Of a stretch of DNA of 64,000 bases, positions 10,540-23,525 are shown piece after piece. Source of the DNA: Epiperipatus broadwayi. Lineage: Eukaryota > Onychophora > Udeonychophora > Euonychophora > Peripatidae. The notes beneath the pieces were generated by a model, which searched no databases, was not told where the DNA came from, and worked only from the letters and a program-made list of their open reading frames with translations. Both the position numbers and the translations under genes were made by a program. The DNA lies in assembly GCA_028023455.1 (NCBI GenBank), contig JAQFVV010012396.1:7664085-7728084 (forward strand), read 5' to 3'. Each line of letters opens with the position of its first letter. Within the stretch, counting starts at the first letter, position 1.

Positions 10540-12035
10540 AGAAATAGTATTACTAGATGATGAGGGAATAGAGTGTAGCTCTAGAGAAAAATTAGAGATA
10601 ATCTTAAATAAGTATGTAATGGATATAGAAAAGATGTTAGTTATATGTGAAGGACAGAGTGATATCAAACATAAAACCACATAGTAATGGAAATGTTAGA
10701 TTTATAGAAAATGACTTGAATAAGGCAGGGAAGAAATTGAAAAGTGGAAAGACAAGAGGTTTGAATGGATAAGTAGCAGAGATGGTAATGAATTTAGGAA
10801 GTAGGACAAAATTAAACCTATTATCATGTTTTAATAAGATGGAAGAGAAGAGAGATTTTCTGGAAAGGGCAAGCCTACTATTTAAAGGAAAAAGTAAGGA
10901 TCATAGAAAGTTAAGTAATTATAGATCAATAGCAATAATGTCAATATTATATAAAGTTTTCACATATATAGCAGCTAGAGTCACAAAATGGATGAAAGAA
11001 AATAAAATATAGTTGGGTGAAATGCAAGGTGGTTTTCAATCAGATAGGCATATAGGAGATAGTTTATTTATAGTTACACACATATGATAGAGTAAATAAA
11101 AATATATTATGGGTAAGTTTAGTAAATTTGGGAATAGATGGAGCTTTAATGGATCTTATTAAGAGATTACTTAAAATTTTACTATACATCTGAATTAGAA
11201 AATATAGAATCAGTTAAAGTTAAAAATGGGATGGGACTAAGTCAAAGATGCCCTATGTCTTCTATTTTGTTTTTGTTGCATTTGAAAGAAATGGAGAGAG
11301 AGCAATAGAAAGACTAGGAAGAGGTTAGAGATAACATTAATAGGTGGCAAGGGAGTATATACATTATTGGGTCTTCTATTTGCGGATGATCTATTCTTGT
11401 GCACAGAAAGTTGGAAAGATATGGAAGTTATGCTGAAAATATGCTTAAGGGTGTGTAAAAAGATGGGGATTAAATTTAGTGAAGAAAAATAAAAAATAAT
11501 GATGATTGATACTGGGGAAAAAAGAGAAGAAATAATTTTATTGGGGGATATAAAGTTATGTGTGATGAATAGATATAACTATTTGGGAATTGTCTTAAGT
11601 AATTAGAAAAATTGCTTGAATGAATGGGAGAAAAAATTGATAAATGAAGCAAAGAAAGGAAAGGGATTGATAAAGAAATTAACAGTGTTTTCATATAATA
11701 AATAAGTTGTAGCTAGAATAGTATGGAAGGGCGTAGCAATAGCAGGTTTAACATATGGTAGTGATGTGTTATGTGTTAATAAAGAGGGTGTTAGATTACT
11801 TAGAAAAGTACAAAGAGAAATAGGAAGGTACGCATTAAATGCAGATACGTGGATAGCAAAGGAGGCAATTCAAGGAGAAATGGAATGGTCAAGTTTTTAT
11901 ATGAGAGATGCAAAAAACAAAATGAAAATGTTTGGTATATTGAAAGTTATGGATAATAAGAGAATAGCCAAAATAATATTTAATTGGGTTATGAGTAGAG
12001 GACAGGTAACAAGATGGGTGAGAAGATTTGGATAA
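10540..12035 (+). pseudogene. LINE reverse transcriptase remnant
   Basis: Frames in order include KLKSGKTRGLNG, then ASLLFKGKSKDHRKLSNYRS (RT motif 'KG...NYR.I'). IAARVTKWMKENKI is next, then MQGGFQSDRHIGDSLF, and the catalytic LLFADDLFLC with FADD encoded at 11379-11390. YNYLGIVLS and LTYGSDVLCVNKEGVRLLRK form the C-terminal part. Internal TAG/TAA stops occur throughout. The FADD motif is intact, but the protein cannot be made as one chain. Confidence 0.75.
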
Positions 12036-12192
12036 AGAACTTATGTCAGTATACTTATACAAAAGGTTGGATGATTGTGTTAGGAGATTTGTTGAGTGTT
12101 ATAGTGGCAAGGAATGGGATAGAAGAATAGATGCATTAATAAAAAATAGGGAGTTGGAGAGATGGAAAACTAGTAAGGAGAATAAAAAGAGT

Positions 12193-12195
<3 letters not shown>

Positions 12196-12249
<54 letters not shown>
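12196..12249. repeat. (AT)n microsatellite
   Basis: A perfect AT dinucleotide run of about 54 bp at the 3' side of the CR1-type LINE. It may be derived from the element's simple-repeat tail or be the insertion context. Confidence 0.9.
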
Positions 12250-12251
<2 letters not shown>

Positions 12252-12639
12252 TAAACAAAATTCTTGGATGTGTGTTAATTTATGATAATAGCAAGGAAAG
12301 TAGTTTACTGTTTAAGGCTTAAACAGAATCTTTAGCAACAAAGGAATATAACATAAATGGAAAAATATGGAAACCTGTAAGTTGGGTAAGGAAGGCATAA
12401 AAATATTAGGTATTTGTTTACTGAATATACAAATAATGAAATTGTGTTGAAAAATAATTATAAGTAACATGATTACACAGAAAGTGGGATCTTGGTTTTT
12501 TATGCTGAGTTTGGGAAAAAATAAGGAGCATTTAAATACAAAGGCCATAGACTTGACAAAGATTATGTTGTGAAAATGGGATGGAGCAAGATAGGGAAGA
12601 ATATGTGAAAAACTACAATTTAAAATGTTAACTATCAAT

Positions 12640-13860
12640 CTATTATCATCTCTGCTAGAAATATGTCCAGCCCAATTCAACTTTATCTTTTAATTCTTTC
12701 AATGTTATCAGTAGCATCTTTTTGTTTTATCCTCCATACCTTTCATTTTTTATGTATTCTTTTTACTTCTAACCTATACCTTTGTATACTTTCTCAAATG
12801 GTTTGAAGTCTCTGAATTGCTCTTCTGTTAAATGTCCAAGTCTCAGATCCATAAGTAAGAACTGGAAAAACAGATTTAAAAATCTTTTCCATCACAAGTA
12901 CTCTAACCAAGTTTAATTCTAGAATTAACTTCATCCATTATGTTTTGATCTGCAGCAGTAAACTCACCTAGATATTTGTAGTTGATAATTTCTTCAACTC
13001 ATTTTTATCAATTTTTATATTTTTCTTTTGAGAAAATCCACTGAACATTACTTTAGTCCTTTTAACATTTATATTTAGTCTTACTTTCTTATTTTCATCT
13101 ATGATTTAAATAATCTCCATTTACTTTTACACCTTTAGCTTTGCATTTTAATCCACAAAATATTTAATGCAAAACTGCTGTAAAAAGTTTTGGAGATATG
13201 GAATCATCCTTTTGTACATTATTCTTGATGTTAATTTTCCTAGTATCATTATCTAATTGTAGATGTTGCATTTTTATAAATATTCTTTAGAATATGATAA
13301 TATCCTGAATCTATTGCTTTAATCATTGAAAAAATGTTTATAGAATCAAATGCCTTTTCATAATATTACAAATCCAAAGCACAATGGCAACTCATTTTCA
13401 TTGGTTCTTTCCATAATTTCTCTCAATACTTTGATATGATTCAATGTATTAAAACCACTTTTAAATCCAGATTGTTCTTTTGGTTGGTTAAAATTCAAAG
13501 TTCACTGTAAATGAGTTATAATTATCTTTGCAAAAATTTTGTATAGAACTGATTAAAAACTGATGGCTTTGTAATTTCTAATATCTTCTTTATCACCTTT
13601 TTTAAATATTAATATTAATATTGCATTTTATCTGGCACATCTTTATAATTTAGATATTTCATATAACTTTGGCAAATTTTTTTTTATTTCATCTGCTTCT
13701 TTTAAGATATCAATTATAATTCCATCATTACCTTGAACTTTTCCTTTCTTCATAGGTTTAGTTGCATGCCTTACTTCTTCATTTAAAATCCTGGGCAATT
13801 CAGAAGATATAATAGTTGTAGGAGATTCTTTTCTTGTTCTTTATTGCTATATAATTCTTG
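12640..13860 (-). pseudogene. Minus-strand LINE reverse transcriptase relic, catalytic motif deleted
   Basis: Reading the minus strand from 13.86 kb down, in order: GKVQGNDGIIIDILKEADE, IFKKGDKEDIRNYKAIS, SGFKSGFNTLNHIKVLREIM, NELPLCFGFVIL, and KDDSISPKLFTAVLH (the 'GD.iSP.LF' motif). Next come VKVNGDYLNH, then NINVKRTKVMFSG, INYKYLGEF and PVLTYGSETWTFNRRAIQRL. This is a textbook RT block order of an RTE/Jockey-like element. The FADD segment expected between GDYLNH and the next block is absent, apparently by deletion. The second domain has further frameshifts. It cannot be active. Confidence 0.7.
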
Positions 13861-13899
13861 ATGATGCCATCCCTCTTTTTAGTAATAATTTCATCTTTT

Positions 13900-14900
13900 T
13901 TTTAATTACAGAAATAGAATAATAGTACTCATTAAATCCTTATCCTGGACTGTTCTATCCAATATCGCCAGATTAACTTTAAGCTTATGGTTTTTATCGA
14001 TGAGGCATCTATTTTACTTACAAAAGCTTACAATAAATAAGTGGTATAGAGATGGTGAAGATTACGTTGCTATAATAGCAATATGTAAAAAATATTGTAC
14101 TTCTTTACAATAAAAACGACTCATTTATATTGTTGCTTGCCTCTTATCTTTCTGTAGCCAAAAACAATACACAAATATATGTATGTTAGAATATATGTTA
14201 GTAAAATTGATATTTGCAAGTTTTTTTTAATTTTTATTTAATGCTATATAATTATTTATTTTTAATAATTAAAAGCTATAAAAACAATTGCTTAATAAAC
14301 TGTTATTAATTTTATTTCTTAAAGAAAAAAAACAATAAAATGTTAGCGGTAATGGTTAATTTTAAAACGAAAAAATAATGGCAGCCGTAACAAAAAAGTA
14401 ATTATACTGTTTAATTAGAACAAATTTTAATTTTTTTTTTACCTCACTCAAGCGTTGCAAACAATAATTAAATAATTAAGATCTATGATCAGGTTAAAAG
14501 GTCTGCAAACCTTGTAGATAATTTTCATTTAAATAGTAGCAGTAATAAATAAATAAAAAGATGAAGGTGTATAATTTAAAATAATTTTATAAGAATTTTG
14601 TTAAAACATTAATCAGCTTTTCTTAACTGATTTAATGGTCATGGATGATATTTATAGACACACACACATAAATGTTTGAATATGTAGATACAAAAAGTCT
14701 AATATGATAGTGACTATTGTATTGCTTGCATGGTCTCAAGTAGCAGATTCCTAATAACCCAGCACCTATAGAATAATTTTTGGGTTATATTCTTCATTTC
14801 ATCTTACATCTTTCTACATGCTTGTTTTATTTAATTTAAACATGACAGTTTTAACTGATCAGCAGTCGTATTCAAAGCTAATATATAAATACACAAAATA
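13900..14900. other. AT-rich stretch, nothing recognised
   Basis: No domain, RNA gene or repeat boundary is visible. Confidence 0.5.
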
Positions 14901-15842
14901 GTTTATCACAAAAACAATACAACCAAACATTATATGCACTTATAAGATACACCGTTCTATGTATTCATGATTTATATATTTTAGCCTAAAGAAGACTGCC
15001 GGTCAGTCAAAACTGGAAGATTGATAAAATTAAGTAAAACAGGGATTGTTATAGTGACAAAAAGGGTAGATTTGTTTAAGTTTTGGGTTGTATTCTAACT
15101 TATCTTCAACTAATGGACTAATCCAGATTACGTCTTATTATGATTGGATTGAGCATTCACTGTCATAGGCCAATAAATATATGAAGAGATAATATATGGG
15201 CAATAGCAGATACAGGTCAATATTGGGTGATGATGCTCAGTAAATCTGATTTTATTATGGATCTGGCTATAAATAGTCAGTTCAATTGGAGATAGGAGAG
15301 ATAATAAGAATTAATTGTCAGAACTGAATGGTAGTACACCCATTGTCCAACAGTGAGGAAAGTTCATGTTAGAATTGGAAGCTTCCAGAACATAAGTCAG
15401 ACAGGAAGCAAGCTACAACATCACTAACTTTCTCATAAAGCAAGGTGTCATGGAACAGTTGGAAGTAATAGGTAAACTTAAAAGGATATCTGAATCCTCT
15501 TACAGTAATAGCTGCTTTGCAACTAAATACTATACTAAAGTGTGGGTATAATAATTGTATATATTATAAATATGCATTTTTATATTTATTTTAATTAATA
15601 AATATTTAATCATATTTTATAAAGTCTTGAGAGATCATTTCATTTGTCAAATAAAAGACCACAATCTTAGAATCAAATTGCTGATGTACCATGATATCAT
15701 GTTGGATTTAACTGTTTCTCAGGTGACCCTAGCTGAGTTTACAGTGATTCAGACCACTCCATTAAAATGAAGTAGTCCCATCATTAAATTGGAGAATTGG
15801 AAAGTCTGAAGGTTTAAAGAATTTTCTGATCAGAATGAGCGT

Positions 15843-16049
15843 ATGGGATCTAATATTGATAATAATATTGTTGAACATTTTATAGATGTTGACAAAGCCA
15901 AACATGCACACACCAAACATCCACATCACTATATGGTGTGTAGATATTGCAAGCATGTCAGTCACATAGAAGCTGCTTGTTTTAAAAAAACCCATGGTGC
16001 TCAGAAGAGAATGGAAGAGTCCATTCTAAAATGGTGGAAAGGCAATTAA
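15843..16049 (+). pseudogene. Gag CCHC zinc-knuckle fragment
   Basis: The 68-codon frame has Cys33-x2-Cys36-x4-His41-x4-Cys46 (in CRYCKHVSHIEAAC), the exact CCHC nucleic-acid-binding knuckle of retroelement Gag proteins. The preceding sequence is not recognisable as capsid. It sits between the two Y direct repeats. Confidence 0.7.
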
Positions 16050-16155
16050 AATCAAATAATATCAATGCTTGTATTAATAATATGAGAGGCATTGATTCAA
16101 CTTTCACAAGCAGAATTATTATTATTAATGATGTATCAATAACACTGAGTCAGTA

Positions 16156-16344
16156 GTGGTAATCCTGGCAAATCTTTCTTGGAATATCATTAATAGAAAA
16201 AATAATTATTGTCTGTATTCTAGCAGGAGAATGATTATAGACTATCAAGACAATCAAATATCATTCTTGGGTCAAACAAGAATTAAAGTTATTATGCCTA
16301 ATAAAACAATTATTTGCTTAATAAAAATGCTAAAATGTGGATAA
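16156..16344 (+). pseudogene. Possible retropepsin C-terminal remnant
   Basis: This frame lies 110 bp after the zinc knuckle and contains ISFLGQTRIKVIMPNKTI, resembling the last strands of a retroviral-type aspartic protease ('..LG...v.v'). The catalytic DTG is not visible. The call rests on position and this short segment. Confidence 0.3.
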
Positions 16345-17430
16345 GTGCTCTATTCTTATGCAGTATATGCAAGGAAATCACCAAATAGGTTCCAGCAGTT
16401 GTAATAAAATTAAAGGGATTGCAATCAGAGGTGGTTTAAACAGCTGATGAACAATAACACCACAGGTATAGAAATTAATTAATGTTGAACTTTATATCTG
16501 TAACTAACAGCAAAGAGTCTACAAGGTTTAAAGTCACTAAATCTTTAAATGAAAAGATCAATCTTGTGAATGAAGTCACTGAATTTGATGAAGTCAGAAA
16601 GTGATTAAGATATCCACCAGAGCATCTGGATGACTACATTCTCCAAGGCTAATTTTAGTCAGAGAGAGAGAAATTGTTATATCTCATCTTCAACTTATAA
16701 ACAAGTTCAGATTTCATTTTATCATGATTGGATTTAGTATTCATCATCACAGACCTATAGATATAGATATAAAGAGATAATATATACATAAAAGCAGATA
16801 CAGACCAATGAACAATGATGCTCAGTTAATCTCATTGTTTTCATTATAAAAGGACATATGGCTATAAATAATCAGTCCAGTTGGAGGTAAGAAGAGATAA
16901 CATGAATTAACTATCAGAATTAAATGGCAGTATGCATGTTGTCCTCTATATAGTTAAAGCAGTGAGGCAATTTCACATTAGAACCAGAAGCTGCTAGAAT
17001 CAAAATCAGATACTAATAAGCATCACAATACAACTAAACGTGTTACACTTTCTACTTATGAGGCAAAAGGTCATGGAAAATCTATAAATAAAAGGGTGCC
17101 TGAAGTCCCTTCAGTAATAGTTATATGGCAACTAAATGCTTTACCAAGTCAACAATATCAGATGAAGATATAATAATTGTATATATTGTATATACACATT
17201 TTTATATATATTTAAATTAATATTAAATTTTATTTTTAGAAGTTTGTATTTGTCACATAATCACACAATAATTATATGCCTTTATATGATAAACTCATAT
17301 TTTAGTCTGAAGAAGACTGCTGGTCAATACTGTCAGATTGATTAAATTAAGTGAAACAAGCATTGTTATAGTTATAAAGAAAATTGGATTTATTTAATTT
17401 TTAGTTCAATGAATAACTATCTACTTTTAG

Positions 17431-18000
17431 TTAGAAGACAAAAAAAAAAAATATTAAGGATTGTCAAAGAAACATTTGCTCTTTAGTTATTTAAAGATCC
17501 CCCCCCCCTTCTCTCTCTCTTTTAGATGATTTTCCATCCACACATAATGCATTTTTAAAATTGTAAAAGTAAAGACATTACTAATTTTTTTTTTACCTGA
17601 AAAATCATTTTATTATCTTTTAATATGCTTTAATGATTCTAACATTTGGCTTCTAACTCTGATATTTATACAATTGCATAATAATTTAAATTGTAGGATT
17701 TCTAAAAATAACCAACTAGATAAAATATTATTATTTTTAAACATGATAAAATATACTAGTTAAAAAGAAGAATATGTTATTTTGTTTTTACAATTTTATA
17801 ATATTTATAACTAAGAAAAAATAAAACTGTTAGGAGTATTATGAAAGATATGTGACAGTTAAATAAAAAATTACGCCTCCCCCCCATCCATGTACAATCT
17901 TTTTCTAATATGTTTGTTTTATCTTTTCAAAGTAGTCAAAAAAATTTCTACTCTAAAGATTTTTTCTTGTAATGAGTACATTCTTTTTTTTCATTTGATC
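17431..18000. other. AT-rich stretch with C-runs
   Basis: Short homopolymer C runs occur near 17499 and 17879. Nothing is assignable. Confidence 0.5.
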
Positions 18001-18004
18001 TTTT

Positions 18005-18100
18005 GACATAATAATTAGTGCGCTGGTCTGCTATGATCATAATGTAATGTTCAAACCCAGATTAAATCTTGAAAAATCTTTTATGCGAGGATTTTCAAAC
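18005..18100 (+). repeat. tRNA-related SINE-like fragment
   Basis: TAGTGCGCTGGTCTGC (A-box-like) is followed 25-30 bp later by GTTCAAACCCAG (B-box-like). There is no cloverleaf. It is a probable old SINE head. Confidence 0.35.
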
Positions 18101-18354
18101 AAGCTTAGATTTCTTTTTCAAGGAGTCAACCCACTTTGCTATCCAGTATATTGTTGGTAAATGTGTTTCTTTTAATAATTGGGGAGCAGAGTAATGCCCA
18201 GAATAATAAGCATTGGCATGCTTAGTATTGATGAACAGATCATAAAGAATATACAGAAGTATAATATGATAGAACCTTGATCATTAGTAAAGAACTTTCA
18301 TGCACCATTGACATTGAGTTCATGATTTTCTATATGTTTTTTTAAATCTATCAC

Positions 18355-19467
18355 TCTTCTTCTTCTTCTTCTTCTTCTTCTTCTTCTTCTTCTTCTTCTT
18401 CTTCTTCTTCTTCTTCTTCTTCTTCTTCTTCTTCTTCTTCTTCTTCTTCTTCTTCTTCTTCTTCTTCTTCTTCTTCTTCTTCTTCTTCTTCTTCTTCTTT
18501 TCTTCTTCTTCTTCTTCTTCTTCTTCTTCTTCTTCTTCTTCTTCTTCTTCTTCTTCTTCTTCTTCTTCTTCTTCTTCTTCTTCTTCTTCTTCTTCTTCTT
18601 CTTCTTCTTCTTCTTCTTCTTCTTCTTCTTCTTCTTCTTCTTCTTCTTCTTCTTCTTCTTCTTCTTCTTCTTCTTCTTCTTCTTCTTCTTCTTCTTCTTC
18701 TTCTTCTTCTTCTTCTTCTTCTTCTTCTTCTTCTTCTTCTTCTTCTTCTTCTTCTTCTTCTTCTTCTTCTTCTTCTTCTTCTTCTTCTTCTTCTTCTTCT
18801 TCTTCTTCTTCTTCTTCTTCTTCTTCTTCTTCTTCTTCTTCTTCTTCTTCTTCTTCTTCTTCTTCTTCTTCTTCTTCTTCTTCTTCTTCTTCTTCTTCTT
18901 CTTCTTCTTCTTCTTCTTCTTCTTCTTCTTCTTCTTCTTCTTCTTCTTCTTCTTCTTCTTCTTCTTCTTCTTCTTCTTCTTCTTCTTCTTCTTCTTCTTC
19001 TTCTTCTTCTTCTTCTTCTTCTTCTTCTTCTTCTTCTTCTTCTTCTTCTTCTTCTTCTTCTTCTTCTTCTTCTTCTTCTTCTTCTTCTTCTTCTTCTTCT
19101 TCTTCTTCTTCTTCTTCTTCTTCTTCTTCTTCTTCTTCTTCTTCTTCTTCTTCTTCTTCTTCTTCTTCTTCTTCTTCTTCTTCTTCTTCTTCTTCTTCTT
19201 CTTCTTCTTCTTCTTCTTCTTCTTCTTCTTCTTCTTCTTCTTCTTCTTCTTCTTCTTCTTCTTCTTCTTCTTCTTCTTCTTCTTCTTCTTCTTCTTCTTC
19301 TTCTTCTTCTTCTTCTTCTTCTTCTTCTTCTTCTTCTTCTTCTTCTTCTTCTTCTTCTTCTTCTTCTTCTTCTTCTTCTTCTTCTTCTTCTTCTTCTTCT
19401 TCTTCTTCTTCTTCTTCTTCTTCTTCTTCTTCTTCTTCTTCTTCTTCTTCTTCTTCTTCTTCTTCTT

Positions 19468-19496
<29 letters not shown>
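18355..19496. repeat. (TTC)n microsatellite, about 1.14 kb
   Basis: A nearly uninterrupted CTT/TTC trinucleotide run, with one visible extra T near 18498, passes directly into a (TTA)n run. One strand is all pyrimidine, so the tract can form a triplex (H-DNA), like GAA/TTC expansions. The exact length may depend on the assembly. Confidence 0.95.

Positions 19497-19548
<52 letters not shown>
19497..19548. repeat. (TTA)n microsatellite
   Basis: About 17 TTA units contiguous with the TTC tract; the junction is a C-to-A phase-preserving switch. Confidence 0.9.
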
Positions 19549-22500
19549 TAACTCAATACCTAATTATTTTTTAATCTTTTCTAAATAATTGTAATATTCA
19601 CAAATTTTTTTTAAGACCTTTATACAGAAAAGGTAGTAGTTTATATATGTTAAATTTAGTTTTTACTCATGCTTAGCATACTTTCGAAATATAATATTTT
19701 ATAATCATAGAAATTTCAAGGATACATATAGACTCTTAATGCTAAAAAAGTAAAAGTGCTAAGATTATGATATTATTATATATCAGAAAATGTTAAGCAA
19801 GAATAAAAGCTAAATTTGAAATTTATAGACGACCTTTTCTGTATAAATCTCCAGAACATTTATGTGAGTATTATTATTTTTTAATTAAATTAATTTATTA
19901 ATTTTCATACTTTTCTGTATGTCTTGCCTAAATGATTATATAATGAATGTATAAAAATATTTTATAATATCTATTATTAATTATGTAATCTATTGCTATA
20001 ATTAAAATACATAAAATATTGACTTATATATTTCCAATATAATTTTTTATATTAATGAACTGTAATTTTTTAATATATTATTGAGCATCAGTTTTTGCCC
20101 AGTTCTCTGTGAAATTATTCCAATTTGGCCCTGCAATTAGGTATTTCTGTAATAATACCAAACAGATTTCAACTAATGCTGATTTTCTATTACCTTCATG
20201 ATAAGGTTGGATTTTAATGGTAATGCATTTATAATTTAGTTTTCATTCCTAGATGTTAATATTTATAAAGTGCAAGTATTCTTAGTCCAATTCATCAATA
20301 AGTTTTATATTATGACAGTAAAAATGAAATATATATTTTTTGTTGTAAAATAAAATATTCTTACAAGTTTTTTAAATTTTTGAATAAGATATTTTAATGG
20401 TGAAAAACTAGGAAATTTTTTTAAAGGCAAATAAATAAATATTTCTTTTTATTTCTCAATAAAATTTTAATATTTTAAAATTGTGTAACACATTTTTTTA
20501 TTCTTTTAAATGTTTTAAATTATTATCATGCTAAAAACATTTTTTTTGTTACAAACTGTACTCAAACTGAAAACTACAATTATATATCTTAAACTGTACT
20601 ACTAATTTCAGTTGCAGGTAAATAACTTACTTGTGCATTGGATATGTAGTATTTAAGATTATAATCACATTACAGAACATTCTTATTCCAAATACATTAG
20701 TAATAATTATTTTTGTGGGCAGCTTCATAATGAGACATTTTAATAAACTTGCAAATAATTTTATGCCCATTTAAAGAATTACTCCTTTTAGCTGACCTTT
20801 CAACTGTATATATTGTAAATGTTCTGTTATATGAATATAGTCTTAAACCTTGACAATCATATTGATTCTTTATCAAAATTTAATTTTTGTATTTCATTAA
20901 ACACAGCTAATTTGAGATTCAACTCATGAGATCAATTATATATGTGTGTGTATCATTTTTATGTATCATTTTGAGACTGGCTATTTTAAAATATGGATTT
21001 TAATATATTTATTTCAAAGAGAGTGGTTCTGAATTTCTTAACCATGTGGAGTGATTTAATATTTGGATATATATATATATCTTTTAATTTAAATAGAGTT
21101 TATGGTAGTTTTTATTAAAAATTACTTTCTAAATAATTAAAATAATAGAAGTATTTTAAAAACAATTAAATTGTCATATGATGTTTAAAAAAGGCTTAAA
21201 TTTTTGATATTAAAAAAATACATTTTTTTTATCATATAAGTTTAAAATTTTCAAAAACATATTTTTAATAATAAACATAATTTATTTCATTTTTATTAAT
21301 ATATTATGATTCAAATTACTGGAAATGCTATTAAAACTAAAAAATAGCTCTAGAAAAAAAACTTATATATATATTTTTTGCTAATGTTATGTAAGTAACA
21401 TTAATCAATATCCATAAATTGGAACATGTCTTTTAGAGTTTCTTAATTTTTAATTATAGCTGTTTTAACATATATACATAGAAAATATTTTATAACACTT
21501 TTATTTCTGTGCATTAAAAAGCCAAAAAATAATTGTTTTCTTTAATCAAAATTGGGATTTTATATTCAACATGAAATAAATGTAAGGAATGATTGAATTA
21601 AATAAATTCTGAATACTTCTCACATTTATTTTATGCTGAATACAAAAAAGAAACAATTGTAGTTGAAAAAAATATATATATTTGACTTTTTGATGCCCAA
21701 AAATTAAAAGTATTTATTATGACATATTTTTGATGTTGATATTATTTTTAATTTTTTAGCATTCTGAAATTTTTTGTACTTATTTCTTTTTAAAACACAG
21801 AATAAAAACTTTGTCGCAGTTCTATATTTTAAAAGAAATTTACAGTACATTAAAAATCAATTCCAATATTATTTTATTTATAAAAGAAGCATTTTTTTTT
21901 ATAATTAAAATAAAATAAAATTTCATCCATTTTAAAAGCAGCATTTATAATCAATTGAAAGTGAGATTTGTTTTTATTTCTATTTTAATTGATTGTTAAT
22001 ATTTTTTAATGGAATCTTTTTTTAAAATAAAAGTATTTAAAAATATACTCACTCAAGTGCATCACTGAAAATGTACAGAATTGATATCAATACATTTAAA
22101 ATTTAGTCTACCAAACCCTTCTACAGTAAACAAACTGGAACCAATCTGAAGTATTTTATCGCTATGTTGCATTGCCATTGATTTGTAAGTTATGTATGAG
22201 ATTTAAAGGAGTAGAAATTGTTAAATATCAATTACAAAATTTATCCAAAATAAACAAACAGAGTTTCTAAGTTAAATAAAAGCATTTAATAAAACTAAAA
22301 TATAAAATCACTAGTGTTTCATCAAAAACATTCAATGTGAAAGGTTAGTCTATAATAATCATAGTACCATAACTCAACAATGTGGTTAAAAGTATCATAT
22401 AATAAGCTCATTGTGAAATAACATGAACATTATATATTACACACACTCAATATAAAATAATTTAAAACTCAGATTTTTATATTTTCAATATAGTAGGTAT

Positions 22501-23525
22501 CATTACAATATACTATCTAGGTCCATTGTATTGAGAATCTCTGTAGGTAGACATATTAATTATAAATTTATAATATTTTAAAATAGCATTTAGCTAAAAG
22601 TTCAGATTTTTATAAACCATTATTATCAGAATATTTAGTAGTTTAAATACTCAATCACTTAGAAATAGAAACTCAAATTCTATTTAAGTATTTAAAAGCC
22701 AATCATTTGAATTTAAAATATAAAATAATTCTTACCCAAACTATTTGTTATAATAATCTTCAAAAACTGTCCACCATAATAAGATGATGACATCATGAAA
22801 GCAAAATGATGTCATAAGTTAAAATAGCACAATTTAGACAAAAAATGCAAGTTTCATTCATTATGTAATTAAAATAAACATTGATGGTATGCTATAATAA
22901 AAGGCACTAAAAATAAATTGTAAATATGTAAATTAATTAAAATGCCATTTATTTACCTAATTTTTATTCAACATTATGTTCTTATAATAGAATTGTTAAG
23001 TCAATTATTGCAAATAAGGCTTTTATCGCAAATGTAAAAAATATCAGTAAAGAAATAAATAAAAACACAACTTTTATCCATTATATAATCAAAAAAGATT
23101 CAATCAGGAATAAGGTCACTAAAAGTAATTTAAAAATGTATACAGCAGTAAAATTAAATCTTTCTGGTTGTCGACATTAAAAATGTCTTGCTAATTTATT
23201 ACAAATACAAACAAAATAGGAAAAGGTAATATTAATTATTATTTAATATCTTTGCAATAATATAAATAATTTACCGAAATGCTTCTTATCATAAATATAA
23301 GTAGATTTATAAAAAAAATGTTTGCATAATTAAAAAAAAAACTGTGATCACATAGAACAACAAAGTGCACTAAAAATAAATTTAAAAAGAATGGTGAAGT
23401 CTAGTAAAAAAAAAATGTAATTACTTATGTTTTACACGATATATTTTTCAATAGAATTGATTCATTCAAATATTTTTATTAAAAAAATATAGTAAAGTTT
23501 TATTTATTTACATTATATATATATA
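19549..23525. other. Four kilobases of AT-rich DNA without recognised features
   Basis: Only short TA runs and T/A homopolymers are seen. No frame has domain similarity, and no SINE boxes were noticed. It ends in the TA run that borders the 407-bp array. Confidence 0.5.

Larger units (their letters stand above)
8380..12190 (+). mobile_element. Decayed CR1-type non-LTR retrotransposon
   Basis: On the plus strand the order PHD-like finger, charged spacer, SGNH esterase, endonuclease, reverse transcriptase and C-terminal domain is present over 3.8 kb. This is the classic layout of CR1-group LINEs, whose ORF1 encodes a zinc finger plus esterase. Many stops and frameshifts interrupt every domain, so nothing is translatable end to end. 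The A/G-rich sense strand contrasts with its surroundings. The 3' side runs into an (AT)n run at 12196-12249. Subfamily placement within the CR1/L2 group is uncertain. Confidence 0.75.
14905..17430 (+). mobile_element. LTR-type retrotransposon relic with rearranged terminal repeats
   Basis: A ~500-bp block (Y) occurs at about 15103-15570 and again at 16681-17205 in direct orientation with moderate divergence. Each copy holds TATAAATA (15268 and 16863) within a GGCTATAAATA context, a plausible polymerase II promoter of an LTR. A second block (X, with GAAGAAGACTGC) lies outside Y on both sides, at about 14950-15090 and 17270-17430, also in direct orientation, giving the order X-Y-internal-Y-X. 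The internal region is only ~1.1 kb and holds a gag-like zinc knuckle and a possible protease remnant. RT, RNase H and integrase are missing. The unusual order suggests a tandem or recombined LTR, or a split-repeat element. Confidence 0.6.
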
